10,247 nt of DNA from an uncultured Sphingobacteriia bacterium (GTDB lineage Bacteria; Bacteroidota; Bacteroidia; Chitinophagales; Chitinophagaceae): assembly GCA_945957225.1 (NCBI GenBank), contig CAMFKK010000049.1, positions 1 through 10,247 on the forward strand, written 5' to 3'. Shown piece after piece: positions 1 to 7,290 of this stretch. Numbering within the stretch: position 1 is the first letter of the stretch; every line of letters starts with the position of its first letter. Under the pieces are notes generated by a model that searched no databases, was not told the origin of the DNA, and saw only the letters and a program-made list of their open reading frames with translations. The translations under genes and the position numbers were made by a program.

Positions 1-267
1 GTCCTGGGGCCAGAATACATTGCCAAATAATAAAAACTTGGCATTGGGAATATTGAATAAAAACAAAGGTCTTCCATCTATTTGTATAAATGGAAGACCA
101 AAGAATACCAGAAAATAAAACCAACTTAAGATTGATCGAATATTATAAAACCTGCCTTTGGGTTGATGTGCGAAAATCCATTTGCGTTTTCCGCTTTCAT
201 CTACCGTTGCTATCCTGTCTCTAAAATTCTCTGTTGTTGGCTCATTACTGTGCTGTATATGACTCAT
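1..267 (-). CDS. ccoG: CcoG (FixG/RdxA-type) cbb3 oxidase assembly ferredoxin, N-terminal part
   Basis: Partial gene: 89 codons are visible from the ATG at 267-265 and the reading frame runs off the left edge. CcoG proteins are membrane-bound polyferredoxins needed to mature cbb3 oxidases, with a proposed role in copper reduction for the CuB site. The visible part has the family's N-terminal layout: a soluble segment with KGRFYNIRS at residues 37-45, a first membrane segment at about 47-62, then a conserved stretch with GRPLFLFNIP (65-74) and FGNVFWPQD (81-89), which is typical just before the second membrane helix. The ferredoxin cysteine motifs lie outside the window. The start sits 23 bases after the ccoP stop, so it should be the next gene of the ccoSNOQPG operon. 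A plus-strand reading frame over the same DNA (163-432) is a shadow. Identification rests on the motif pattern and on position; confidence is high. Confidence 0.9.
   Translation of the reverse strand, partial: MSHIQHSNEPTTENFRDRIATVDESGKRKWIFAHQPKGRFYNIRSILSWFYFLVFFGLPFIQIDGRPLFLFNIPNAKFLLFGNVFWPQD
68..99. repeat. 10-bp perfect inverted repeat inside ccoG
   Basis: GGTCTTCCAT at 68-77 and its exact complement ATGGAAGACC at 90-99 flank a 12-base spacer. It lies wholly within ccoG codons, and the mRNA could fold into a 10-bp stem. A repeat of this size can occur by chance in 10 kb, so no function is claimed. Confidence 0.5.
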
Positions 268-290
268 ATTATTTCTTATTGCAACTACTA

Positions 291-1490
291 CTATTTCACT
301 ACTACAGCGGTAGTCTTGGTTGTATCGCTAAACGCCTTTGAACTATCTGCTCCGGTTGCTTTTTCTTCAAATAACACACCCTGTGGCTCTTTTGCCTTTG
401 CAGGTTTTGTTCCTTGTAAGGATTTTACATAACTAGCAATCTGTGCCAACTGTTGTGGCGTATAATCATCTTTCCAACTCTTCATCCCTTTTTCTGGCCA
501 ACCATATTTCAAGGTTTTGAAGATGTCTTTAATACCGCCACCATGAATCCAGTAATTATCAGTTAAATTAGGACCAACTGATCCACCGCCATCCGCTAAA
601 TGACAAGCGGCGCACATAGTGGTAAAGACTTTTTTTCCAGCTTCTAAATCAGCGGCGTCTTTTAAATACACTACCGAGTTTTCATCTACTTTATTGGCAG
701 ACTTTTTTAAATATTCTTCTTTCTCTATTGCGGCTTTTTCCATTGAAATGGCCAATTCTTCCGTACTCAATGGGGCAGACTGTGCAACGTGATAGCGATA
801 TATATAAATACATCCAAAAATGATGGTAATATAAAATCCATACAACCACCACGGTGGAAGACGATTATCCAATTCACGAATACCGTCATAATTATGACCT
901 AGGTCAATATTGGCTTCTTCCTGAATAGGCCTGAACTTATTCAAATTATCCCACCATTTTACAAAAGCGGATTCGGTAGGTTGTTCTGAAGCTGCTGTAT
1001 TGTTCACTAGTGCTGCTTCTTTTGCCAGAAGCTTTTTCAAATTGCCCAGCAAGACCAAAAGAATAATTAATTCTAGTATGATCACTGAGATCAATGCATA
1101 AAAAGAATACAAACCAAGACCGGCAATTGTAGTCTCTGCTGGAGCTGTAGCAGCATCTGTGGCAGGAGCATCAGCCGCAAACAATGCAGTGCTTACCAAA
1201 CAGAACAGTATTACAGCAACTGTTTTGCCAGCAGCATCTGAACGCTTGCGTTCATCTTTAAATCTTTGTAAATACACTTGCGCGGCCCCAAGTATAACAT
1301 TGGCCAAAAGGCCGATGGCTAATAATAATCCCACTATTATTACTAGCAATACTTGTGCTAAAGGGTTGGATAATTCCGACACTTTAGGTGGGCCTGCCGC
1401 AAATGCATCGTTAGAGCCAAGTCCGATAGAAATCACAACTATCAGAATCGCCTTGACCCAATGAGCTATGGAGAAACGATTTTTAAACAT
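291..1490 (-). CDS. ccoP: cbb3-type cytochrome c oxidase subunit III (CcoP/FixP), single visible heme c motif
   Basis: Membrane-anchored cytochrome c subunit that passes electrons into the cbb3 oxidase. The protein has 399 residues, with ATG at 1490-1488. The hallmark FixP N-terminal motif HNYDGIRELDNRLPPWW is at 199-215, followed by a membrane helix at about 214-231, a charged linker, and one cytochrome c domain with CAACH at 293-297 and a likely axial methionine M336 (KGMKSW). Proteobacterial CcoP normally carries two CXXCH motifs; only one is present here. Ahead of the FixP motif are about 200 extra residues with four hydrophobic stretches: about 14-31 ending AFAA, 44-70, 91-106 ending LFAA, and 126-150. 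Residues 361-399 form a low-complexity K/A/T-rich tail. It starts 21 bases after ccoQ and ends 23 bases before ccoG, so it belongs to the same operon. Confidence 0.93.
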   Translation of the reverse strand: MFKNRFSIAHWVKAILIVVISIGLGSNDAFAAGPPKVSELSNPLAQVLLVIIVGLLLAIGLLANVILGAAQVYLQRFKDERKRSDAAGKTVAVILFCLVSTALFAADAPATDAATAPAETTIAGLGLYSFYALISVIILELIILLVLLGNLKKLLAKEAALVNNTAASEQPTESAFVKWWDNLNKFRPIQEEANIDLGHNYDGIRELDNRLPPWWLYGFYITIIFGCIYIYRYHVAQSAPLSTEELAISMEKAAIEKEEYLKKSANKVDENSVVYLKDAADLEAGKKVFTTMCAACHLADGGGSVGPNLTDNYWIHGGGIKDIFKTLKYGWPEKGMKSWKDDYTPQQLAQIASYVKSLQGTKPAKAKEPQGVLFEEKATGADSSKAFSDTTKTTAVVVK

Positions 1491-1511
1491 ATCAATGGTT
1501 TTAAGAGGTGC

Positions 1512-1673
1512 TTAATTGTCAAGTGGTAAATGATTGATTTTATCTAGCATTTTCTTATCAGCTTTGTACATCCAAAAAAGTACTAGAACAAAAAAGCTGA
1601 AAAAAATACAGAGAGAAGTCAACCCGAATATATCCACTCCGGTTATTTTTTCTAGGTAATTGATAAATTTCAT
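1512..1673 (-). CDS. ccoQ: CcoQ-like small subunit of cbb3 oxidase
   Basis: Small single-span membrane protein of 53 residues between ccoNO and ccoP, where CcoQ (FixQ) is found. CcoQ stabilises the cbb3 complex. The start chosen is the ATG at 1673-1671, giving MKFINYLEKITGVDIFG; a longer frame reaching to 1700 would begin with TTG and a KKK stretch encoded by an A-run, which looks like non-coding leader. One hydrophobic helix covers about residues 17-36 and is followed by a polar end (YKADKKMLDKINH), matching the CcoQ pattern of a helix followed by a charged tail. Sequence conservation of this family is low, so the call depends partly on position and topology. It lies 49 bases after the ccoNO stop and 21 before ccoP. 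Confidence 0.75.
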   Translation of the reverse strand: MKFINYLEKITGVDIFGLTSLCIFFSFFVLVLFWMYKADKKMLDKINHLPLDN

Positions 1674-1689
1674 ACTATCTTTTTTTTTA

Positions 1690-1718
1690 ATTGGCGGCAA
1701 GTTTTGGCAGTCGCCAAT
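1690..1718 (-). other. Hairpin-forming element between ccoNO and ccoQ
   Basis: Two inverted repeats overlap in the ccoNO-ccoQ gap. A 7-bp perfect pair, ATTGGCG (1690-1696) with CGCCAAT (1712-1718), has a 15-base spacer. A shorter 5-bp hairpin, TTGGC-AGTC-GCCAA, lies at 1704-1717. They share the 1713-1717 arm, so only one can form at a time. In the mRNA sense the element is followed by an A-run, not a U-run, so it is not a classical terminator. It could affect mRNA processing or stability between subunit genes; that is inference. Confidence 0.4.
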
Positions 1719-1722
1719 CTCT

Positions 1723-3864
1723 TTAGTTTGATGCAGTAGTTGCGGGTTTGGCAGCCAATTTAATATCGGTTCCCATTCTTTGCAAATAGGCTATCAAGGC
1801 TACAATTTCAGCATCTGCTGGTGTAATCAATTTTTCAATTTTCAAGTTGATTCTAATTAGATTGGCTTGTTGCATTAAGTCTTGGTTAGCTGTTTTATCA
1901 TATCCTTCAGGATAAGGAACACCAAGGGTTTGCATAGCCCTGATTTTAGCGCCAGTTAATGAAGTATCAATCTTATTGTCAAATAACCAACCATAAGAAG
2001 GCATAATAGAACCTGGACTCATGCTTTGTGGTTCTAACATGTGGTTGTAGTGCCAGCTATCTGGATATTTGCCACCAATACGAGCCAAATCTGGTCCAGT
2101 ACGTTTACTACCCCATTGGAATGGATGATCATATACAAATTCGCCAGCTTTACTATACTCACCATATCTTGCTACTTCATCACGGAATGGACGAATCATT
2201 TGAGAGTGACATAGGTAGCAACCTTCCCTTACATAAATATCCCTTCCCTGTAATTCCAGCGGAGTATATGGTTTAACAGCCGCAATGGTTGGAATATTAC
2301 TCTTGATTAGGAACGTAGGAACCAATTCAAGGATACCGCCAATAGCAACTGCTACCAGAGAGAATACCAACATTTGAATAGGTCTTCTTTCAATCCATCT
2401 GTGCCAGTACTGTTTACCATGGGTTTCTACTTCATCGCCTTTGGCAAGTGCAGGAGCTTCCGCTCCTTCTTCAGCAACCAATGAACCAGCTTTTACAGTT
2501 TTGTATATATTATATACCATGATAAATACACCCACTAAGTAAAGTAAACCTCCTACGCTACGTGTAACATACATAGGAATAATATGGGTAACTGTTTCTA
2601 AGAACTGGAATTTTAAAGTTCCTTCTTCAGTAAACTGTTTCCACATTAAGGCTTGTGTAAAACCAGCCCAATACATAGGAATAGCATACAATACAATAGC
2701 AATGGTTCCAACCCAGAAATGGGTGGTAGCCAATTTCTTAGAATACAACGGAGTATTGTATAATTTGGGAATTAGATAGTAGAGAATAGCAAAAGTGAGG
2801 AAGCCATTCCAACCCAATGCTCCAACGTGTACGTGTGCAACAGTCCAGTCTGTAAAGTGAGTGATAGCATTGATACTCTTGATACTTAGTAATGGGCCCT
2901 CAAAAGTGCTCATACCATAACAAGTAATGGCTACAACCATGAATTTTAAAATAGGGTCTTCTCTTACTTTGTCCCATGCACCGCGTAGGGTAAACAAACC
3001 ATTGAGCATACCACCCCAAGATGGTGCAATCAGCATCAAGCTAAATACCATACCCAAACTCTGAGCCCAATCAGGCAAAGCGGTATATAATAAATGGTGA
3101 GGACCTGCCCAGATATAAAGGAAGATCAAGGCCCAGAAATGGATAATAGACAGACGATAAGAATAAACTGGTCTATTAGCCGCTTTTGGTAAGAAATAAT
3201 ACATGACACCCAAATAAGGTGTAGTTAGAAAGAAGGCCACCGCGTTGTGACCATACCACCATTGTACCAAAGCGTCTTGAACCCCTGCATAAAAGCTATA
3301 ACTTTTTAGCATACTAAAAGGAATTTCAAAACTGTTCACAATATGCAACATGGCAACTGTGATCCAAGTAGCTATGTAGAACCAAATGGCTACATACAAA
3401 TGACTTTCCCTTCTTTTGAGAATAGTACCAAACATATTAATACCAAATACCACCCAGATTAATGTAATCAGGATGTCAATTGGCCATTCTAACTCGGCAT
3501 ATTCTTTACCGGTTGTATAGCCAGTTACCAGGGTAAGTGCAGCAAGAACAATAATGAACTGCCAACCCCAGAAATGGATTTTACTAAGCATGTCATTAAA
3601 CATGCGCGCCTTACAAAGACGCTGCAAAGAGTAATAAACTCCCATAAAAATCCCGTTTCCTACAAAGGCAAAAATCACCGCATTGGTGTGAACTGGGCGC
3701 ACCCTACCAAATGTGGTGAAGGGCAGACCAAAGTTGGCAGCCGGGAGATAGATTTGAACCGCTATCAATAATCCCGCAATCATACCTACTACACCCCAAA
3801 GGATGGTAGCGAATGCGAAGTTTTTGACTATCCGGTTGTCATAATAGAACTTTTCTACTTGCAT
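1723..3864 (-). CDS. ccoNO: Fused cbb3 oxidase subunits I and II (CcoN-CcoO)
   Basis: Catalytic core of a cbb3-type oxidase: it reduces O2 to water with c-type cytochrome electrons and pumps protons across the inner membrane. A single 713-residue frame joins CcoN (about 1-460) and CcoO (about 487-713) through a hydrophilic linker (about 458-486). The CcoN part shows H59 (RPVHTN, low-spin heme b), H206 (YGHNAV) and H256-H257 (GPHHLLY) as CuB ligands, Y316 in YGMSTFEGP (the helix VII tyrosine typical of cbb3), and H344/H346 in AHVHVG for the hemes. The CcoO part has one membrane anchor (about 497-519), heme motif CYLCH at 549-553, and M621 in MPSYGWLF as probable axial ligand. All key residues appear present. 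Separate ccoN and ccoO genes are usual in Proteobacteria; the fusion is characteristic of Bacteroidota. It starts 5 bases after the ccoS stop. Confidence 0.96.
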   Translation of the reverse strand: MQVEKFYYDNRIVKNFAFATILWGVVGMIAGLLIAVQIYLPAANFGLPFTTFGRVRPVHTNAVIFAFVGNGIFMGVYYSLQRLCKARMFNDMLSKIHFWGWQFIIVLAALTLVTGYTTGKEYAELEWPIDILITLIWVVFGINMFGTILKRRESHLYVAIWFYIATWITVAMLHIVNSFEIPFSMLKSYSFYAGVQDALVQWWYGHNAVAFFLTTPYLGVMYYFLPKAANRPVYSYRLSIIHFWALIFLYIWAGPHHLLYTALPDWAQSLGMVFSLMLIAPSWGGMLNGLFTLRGAWDKVREDPILKFMVVAITCYGMSTFEGPLLSIKSINAITHFTDWTVAHVHVGALGWNGFLTFAILYYLIPKLYNTPLYSKKLATTHFWVGTIAIVLYAIPMYWAGFTQALMWKQFTEEGTLKFQFLETVTHIIPMYVTRSVGGLLYLVGVFIMVYNIYKTVKAGSLVAEEGAEAPALAKGDEVETHGKQYWHRWIERRPIQMLVFSLVAVAIGGILELVPTFLIKSNIPTIAAVKPYTPLELQGRDIYVREGCYLCHSQMIRPFRDEVARYGEYSKAGEFVYDHPFQWGSKRTGPDLARIGGKYPDSWHYNHMLEPQSMSPGSIMPSYGWLFDNKIDTSLTGAKIRAMQTLGVPYPEGYDKTANQDLMQQANLIRINLKIEKLITPADAEIVALIAYLQRMGTDIKLAAKPATTASN

Positions 3865-3869
3865 GTGGA

Positions 3870-4097
3870 TCAGTTTGTGGTTTTAGTTGTTGGTTGCGTA
3901 TGTTGTTTGGAAATGTTGTTACTAGTAGTCACTTGCTGAACAGGTGGTTCAGGACTGATAGGTGTTTCAAGTAAAATTCTTAGCGGAGGACTGATTTCAT
4001 CATTGTATTGGCCAGTTTTGACACTCCATAAAAAGGCCCCAAGAAAGAGGGCGGCAACAGAGATACTTGCCAACAATAGTATTAGAATGACACTCAT
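3870..4097 (-). CDS. ccoS: CcoS-type cbb3 oxidase maturation protein
   Basis: Small membrane protein needed for cofactor insertion into the cbb3 oxidase. The start chosen is the ATG at 4097-4095, giving 75 residues beginning MSVILILLLASISVAAL, the usual CcoS beginning. The conserved block FLWSVKTGQYNDEISPPLRIL (residues 22-42; GQY-D and P-RIL are the family marks) follows one membrane helix (about 2-24). An upstream in-frame ATG at 4145 would add 16 polar residues, but it lies upstream of the predicted transcription start (about 4114) and next to an operator-like site, so it is disfavoured. The C-terminal 30 residues are a P/T/Q-rich low-complexity tail. This is the first gene of the predicted ccoSNOQPG unit and has its own promoter in the 117-base gap after ccoI. 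Confidence 0.88.
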   Translation of the reverse strand: MSVILILLLASISVAALFLGAFLWSVKTGQYNDEISPPLRILLETPISPEPPVQQVTTSNNISKQHTQPTTKTTN

Positions 4098-4117
4098 AGT
4101 GGGATGCTGTGATTTAT

Positions 4118-4126
4118 GTAAAATTA
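4118..4126 (-). promoter_or_regulatory. Predicted -7 element of the ccoS operon
   Basis: TAATTTTAC on the minus strand, a variant of the Bacteroidota -7 consensus TAnnTTTG. The same 9-mer occurs in front of marR at 9401-9409, at the same distance from a TGA-N6-TCA site. No TTG-type -33 box stands at the usual distance, as expected for an activator-dependent promoter. Predicted transcription start is about 4114, giving a 16-18 base leader for ccoS. Confidence 0.5.
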
Positions 4127-4148
4127 TGGGCGGCTTATTGCCCATACC

Positions 4149-4188
4149 ATGATATTACTCAATAGGTTAAATGATATTTGTCATTTAA
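4149..4188 (-). promoter_or_regulatory. Tandem FNR/CRP-type operator upstream of ccoS
   Basis: The distal site, 4167-4188, is a palindrome with perfect 8-bp arms (TTAAATGA and TCATTTAA) around a 6-base spacer. The proximal site, 4149-4162, reads TTGA-GTAATA-TCAT on the minus strand. Their centres (4177.5 and 4155.5) are 22 bp apart, two helical turns. The distal centre is 51.5 bp from the first base of the -7-like element, so the sites fall near -63.5 and -41.5. TGA-N6-TCA is the shared core spacing of CRP/FNR-family operators. The likely binder is the FNR-like protein encoded at 7360-8070; that link is inferred. Confidence 0.65.
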
Positions 4189-4196
4189 TTGTCATC

Positions 4197-4208
4197 ATGT
4201 TTAAACAT
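4197..4208. repeat. 12-bp perfect palindrome downstream of ccoI
   Basis: ATGTTTAAACAT, self-complementary, lies between the ccoI stop and the distal ccoS operator. It is A+T-rich and has no U-run in either direction, so it does not look like a terminator. It may be a further protein-binding site or chance. Confidence 0.3.
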
Positions 4209-4214
4209 TAATTT

Positions 4215-6641
4215 CTATTGTTTTGTCTTGTTTAAACCCAATTTCCAAGCCACCAAGTTACCCGCCCCAAATGCTATCAAAATAATACTCAAACTACTGG
4301 CTGGCATTAAAATAGCTGCCACCATGGGTGATAACAAACCCTGAACAGCATAACCCTCTCCCACAAAATTGTATAGGATAGAAATGATAAATGCCAGCAC
4401 CACCAAGATCTTATTCCACTTACACATCAGTATGTATTTATAGAGATTGGGTAACATTTCTGCATCCATAATGGCATCACTAGCAGGGGTAAACTGTGCA
4501 CTATTTTCTGAAATGGCCAAACCAACATTGGCCTGACGCAAGGCACCTGCATCATTAAGACCATCTCCCACCATCATCACAGTATGCCCCTTGGCTTGAA
4601 TGCTTTTAATGGCTTCTAGTTTGTCTTCCGGTTTTTGGTGAAATAATATGGTGGCATCGGCCCCCAGCAAAGATTGTAAATAGTTTTTTTCGCCTGCATT
4701 ATCTCCGCTTAAAATGGTTATAGGATAGCCCATTTTACCCAATCGCTTTAGCAATTCAGGCACTTTATCTCGGTAATGATTTCTAAAACTAAAACGGCCA
4801 ATCTCTTTGCCATCAATAGCCACAAAGACTGCCGATTGAAGATTTGAACCAGCCGGTTCATTGGTGACAAAAAGGGCTGAACCCAATTGCAACAAACTAT
4901 CACCCACTTTGGCCTGCACTCCTTTGCCTGGAATTTCTTCAAAGCCAGCAACTTTATAAGGATTGCCTTGACCATTTGCCGCCCACTGAGTAATGGCTTT
5001 ACTCATGGGGTGTAATGATTGACTTGCCAAAGCGGCAATTTTCTGTTTGGTTTCAAGGTCTAGTTCCTTGCCTTCAAATTGAATATCTTGATACCTGCCT
5101 GTGGTAAGTGTACCAGTTTTATCAAAAACAATATGGTCAACTTTGGCAATGTCTTCAATGGTTTCTGCATTTCTTAAATAAAAATGATTCCTGCCCAACT
5201 TGCGCAAAACATTTCCGTTGGTAAAAGTATTGCTCAAAAGAAGGGAACAAGGACAGGCTACAATCAACACTGCGGTAATTACTTGACCAAGTTTTGAAAT
5301 ATCATTAAACCACCAGTAAATTCCAGCCAAAATGGCGATGGTAAATAAAATCCATGTAAAATACCTGCTCAAAAGATGTACAAATGAGCGCTCGTTATCA
5401 TTTCTATTCTGTTGCAACTCTGATCTATTCCAAAGTTTTGTCAAATAACTTTGCGCTACTTCTTTAATCACTAAGAGTTCAATATTTCCGCCAATTTGCT
5501 TGCCTCCTGCATAGACAATTTCTCCCATTTCTTTTTCAACGGGTAATGACTCTCCGGTAACAAAACTATAATCTATTAGGGCCTTACCCATAGTAAGGAT
5601 ACCATCGGCTGGAATAAGTTCTTGGTTATGAATTAAAAGGGTATCATTCAATGATATATCTGGCAATGCCACAGAGGTTTCTACCCCGTCTTTAATTCTT
5701 GAAACCGCAATAGGAAAATAGGCTGTATAATCCCTTTCAAAACTTAAGGATTGATAGGTTTTGTCTTGTAATACCCTTCCTATTAACATAAAGAAAACTA
5801 TCCCACTCATGCTGTCAAAATAACCTGCACCAGTACCTGTAAATACTTCATATAAACTACGCGCAAATGCAACTACCACAGCCAATACTATGGGCGCATC
5901 AATATTTAAAAACCCGTGTTTTAAACTTTTCCATGCACTGATATAAAATTCAGAAGTGCAATAAAAAAAGACGGGCAAACTAAGTAAGATATTCATGTAC
6001 CTAAACATGCTCATCAAGTACTTTTCCTGTGCGTCAATTCCTAAGTACTCAGGAAAACTAAATAACATGATATTGGCAAAACAAAAACCTGCCACACCCA
6101 ACTTATACACTTTCTGCATGTTGAGGCCTGGTTGCTGTTTCTTCAGGTCATTAAAACTGATATAAGGTTCGTATCCAATGGATGCTAAAAGTTCTGCCAA
6201 TTGACGCATAGACATGCGTCTGTGATCAAAAACTATGTCTGCCTCTTTTCTTTCAAAATTCACTTTTGAAGCTATGACCGCAGGATTCAAGCGGTGTAGG
6301 TTCTCTAGTAACCAAAGGCAACTACTACAATGCATTTGGGGCATATAGAAGTTTACATGGGTTTCTTTGTCATTGGTAAAACTGAGTAGTGAAGCTTGTA
6401 TTTTAGCATCGTCTAAAAAGGCAAATTTGTCCTCTCTAACCCTTATTTTTTGACTGGTGCCTGGATTATTACTTAGTGCATAGTAATCGCACATTCCTGT
6501 CTGGTTGAGAATTTCATAAACCATTTTGCAACCATCACAACAAAATGCTTTGTCCAGAGCCATAATTGGCTGGTCATTACAATCCTCTCCGCAGTGGTAA
6601 CAATTCACAACCGGTTCATGCTTAACAGTGGGGTATGGCAT
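4215..6641 (-). CDS. ccoI: CcoI/FixI-type copper-translocating P1B ATPase
   Basis: Inner-membrane copper-exporting ATPase that supplies copper for the CuB centre of cbb3 oxidase. It has 808 residues, with ATG at 6641-6639. In order: a cysteine-rich N-terminal metal-binding segment typical of FixI-like pumps (CYHCGEDC at 14-21, CCDGC at 34-38); a heavy-metal-associated domain with CSSC at 105-108; transmembrane helices from about 180; the actuator motif TGES at 362-365; the metal-site CPC at 463-465; phosphorylation motif DKTGT at 507-511; the nucleotide-binding HP motif at 544-545; SGDN at 645-648; hinge GDGLND at 692-697; and closing helices at about 743-798. All catalytic motifs are intact. 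It lies 60 bases after the hemerythrin-like gene with no TGA-N6-TCA site in the gap, so it is probably cotranscribed with it. Its adjacency to ccoS and ccoNO favours CcoI over the general exporter CopA. Confidence 0.94.
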   Translation of the reverse strand: MPYPTVKHEPVVNCYHCGEDCNDQPIMALDKAFCCDGCKMVYEILNQTGMCDYYALSNNPGTSQKIRVREDKFAFLDDAKIQASLLSFTNDKETHVNFYMPQMHCSSCLWLLENLHRLNPAVIASKVNFERKEADIVFDHRRMSMRQLAELLASIGYEPYISFNDLKKQQPGLNMQKVYKLGVAGFCFANIMLFSFPEYLGIDAQEKYLMSMFRYMNILLSLPVFFYCTSEFYISAWKSLKHGFLNIDAPIVLAVVVAFARSLYEVFTGTGAGYFDSMSGIVFFMLIGRVLQDKTYQSLSFERDYTAYFPIAVSRIKDGVETSVALPDISLNDTLLIHNQELIPADGILTMGKALIDYSFVTGESLPVEKEMGEIVYAGGKQIGGNIELLVIKEVAQSYLTKLWNRSELQQNRNDNERSFVHLLSRYFTWILFTIAILAGIYWWFNDISKLGQVITAVLIVACPCSLLLSNTFTNGNVLRKLGRNHFYLRNAETIEDIAKVDHIVFDKTGTLTTGRYQDIQFEGKELDLETKQKIAALASQSLHPMSKAITQWAANGQGNPYKVAGFEEIPGKGVQAKVGDSLLQLGSALFVTNEPAGSNLQSAVFVAIDGKEIGRFSFRNHYRDKVPELLKRLGKMGYPITILSGDNAGEKNYLQSLLGADATILFHQKPEDKLEAIKSIQAKGHTVMMVGDGLNDAGALRQANVGLAISENSAQFTPASDAIMDAEMLPNLYKYILMCKWNKILVVLAFIISILYNFVGEGYAVQGLLSPMVAAILMPASSLSIILIAFGAGNLVAWKLGLNKTKQ

Positions 6642-6701
6642 GTGTTGAATTTAATGAATTTTTAGGAAAAACAAAAATGAATAACTGAAAAAAAATATCA
6701 C

Positions 6702-7244
6702 TTAATTGTGGTGTTTGGTAGATAATTTGGGATATAACAAACTACCTTCTATATGAATCCATTGATAGATCTTGGTTTCTAGGAGAAACATTTCATTAAC
6801 ACATTCTTTCCAGTCTTTATGCCAATCGGGTTGAATATTGAAATCAGCCAATAAATGCCTCAATTTTTGAAGCAGGTTGATAATCACCTGTTGACGCTGA
6901 TGTATGGTTTCTAGAACTGGGCTTTGTAAATGCACCCCATGTATTTTTTCTTTGTGTTCTTTATCCTTGTGTTGTTTGACACTTCTTTGAATGGCTGGAA
7001 AAATAATACCGGATTCCTTTAAAAAGAAATGTCGAATTTCATCTGCCAATTTCATGAATACCAAGTGTATCAATTCAGAAGATGGTATTGACAAATCTCT
7101 ACCAAAATGACTTGACAGCAGAAAGTCCTCAATTTTCCTGCATGAGGCATTAATAGAAGGATGATACTCCCTCTGAATGAGGAGGCACAAACCGTCTGGG
7201 CTTAATAGCTCATTAGATAATGTATCGGACTGATTGAGTAACAT
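6702..7244 (-). CDS. Hemerythrin/RIC-like helical protein with atypical ligand spacing
   Basis: A 180-residue, mostly helical, histidine-rich cytoplasmic protein without signal peptide. It resembles the C-terminal di-iron domain of RIC proteins (YtfE/ScdA, repair of iron-sulfur clusters after nitrosative or oxidative damage). Matching blocks are REYH (H28), HFFLKESGIIFPAI (72-85), SPVLETIH (H115), and IHIEGSLLYPKL (163-174). It lacks the N-terminal ScdA_N domain. Compared with YtfE from memory, two of the expected iron-ligand histidines seem displaced: the one four residues before E77 is F73 with H72 next to it, and the first histidine of the HIHLE motif is W162 while the second is kept (H164). 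Metal binding is therefore uncertain. It sits between the fnr-like gene (115-base gap) and ccoI, under its own predicted FNR-type promoter. General hemerythrin-fold membership is likely; the function is inferred. Confidence 0.7.
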   Translation of the reverse strand: MLLNQSDTLSNELLSPDGLCLLIQREYHPSINASCRKIEDFLLSSHFGRDLSIPSSELIHLVFMKLADEIRHFFLKESGIIFPAIQRSVKQHKDKEHKEKIHGVHLQSPVLETIHQRQQVIINLLQKLRHLLADFNIQPDWHKDWKECVNEMFLLETKIYQWIHIEGSLLYPKLSTKHHN

Positions 7245-7260
7245 GATTCCTAATTTGATT

Positions 7261-7268
7261 GCAAGATA
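7261..7268 (-). promoter_or_regulatory. Predicted -7 element of the hemerythrin-like gene
   Basis: TATCTTGC on the minus strand, an imperfect TAnnTTTG-like match. Its first base (7268) lies 51.5 bp from the centre of the distal palindrome, exactly as in the ccoS promoter. The predicted transcription start is near 7256, giving a leader of about 12 bases. The box alone is weak; the conserved spacing is what supports it. Confidence 0.4.
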
Positions 7269-7290
7269 GAATCCTGCAATGGGAACCTAA

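Noticed and set aside
163..432. Plus-strand open frame of 89 codons
   Set aside because: It spans the antisense of ccoG, the ccoG-ccoP gap and the end of ccoP, has no recognisable domain, and the minus-strand genes there have clear family motifs.
1159..1464. Plus-strand open frame opposite the ccoP N-terminus
   Set aside because: Antisense shadow of a well-supported gene; low-complexity translation without family features.
4197..4208. Palindrome ATGTTTAAACAT as a terminator of ccoI
   Set aside because: No G+C-rich stem and no following U-run on the coding strand; left as an unexplained palindrome.
4748..4975. Minus-strand open frame inside ccoI in another frame
   Set aside because: It lies wholly within the ATPase nucleotide-binding region, whose own frame is intact; no separate start context.
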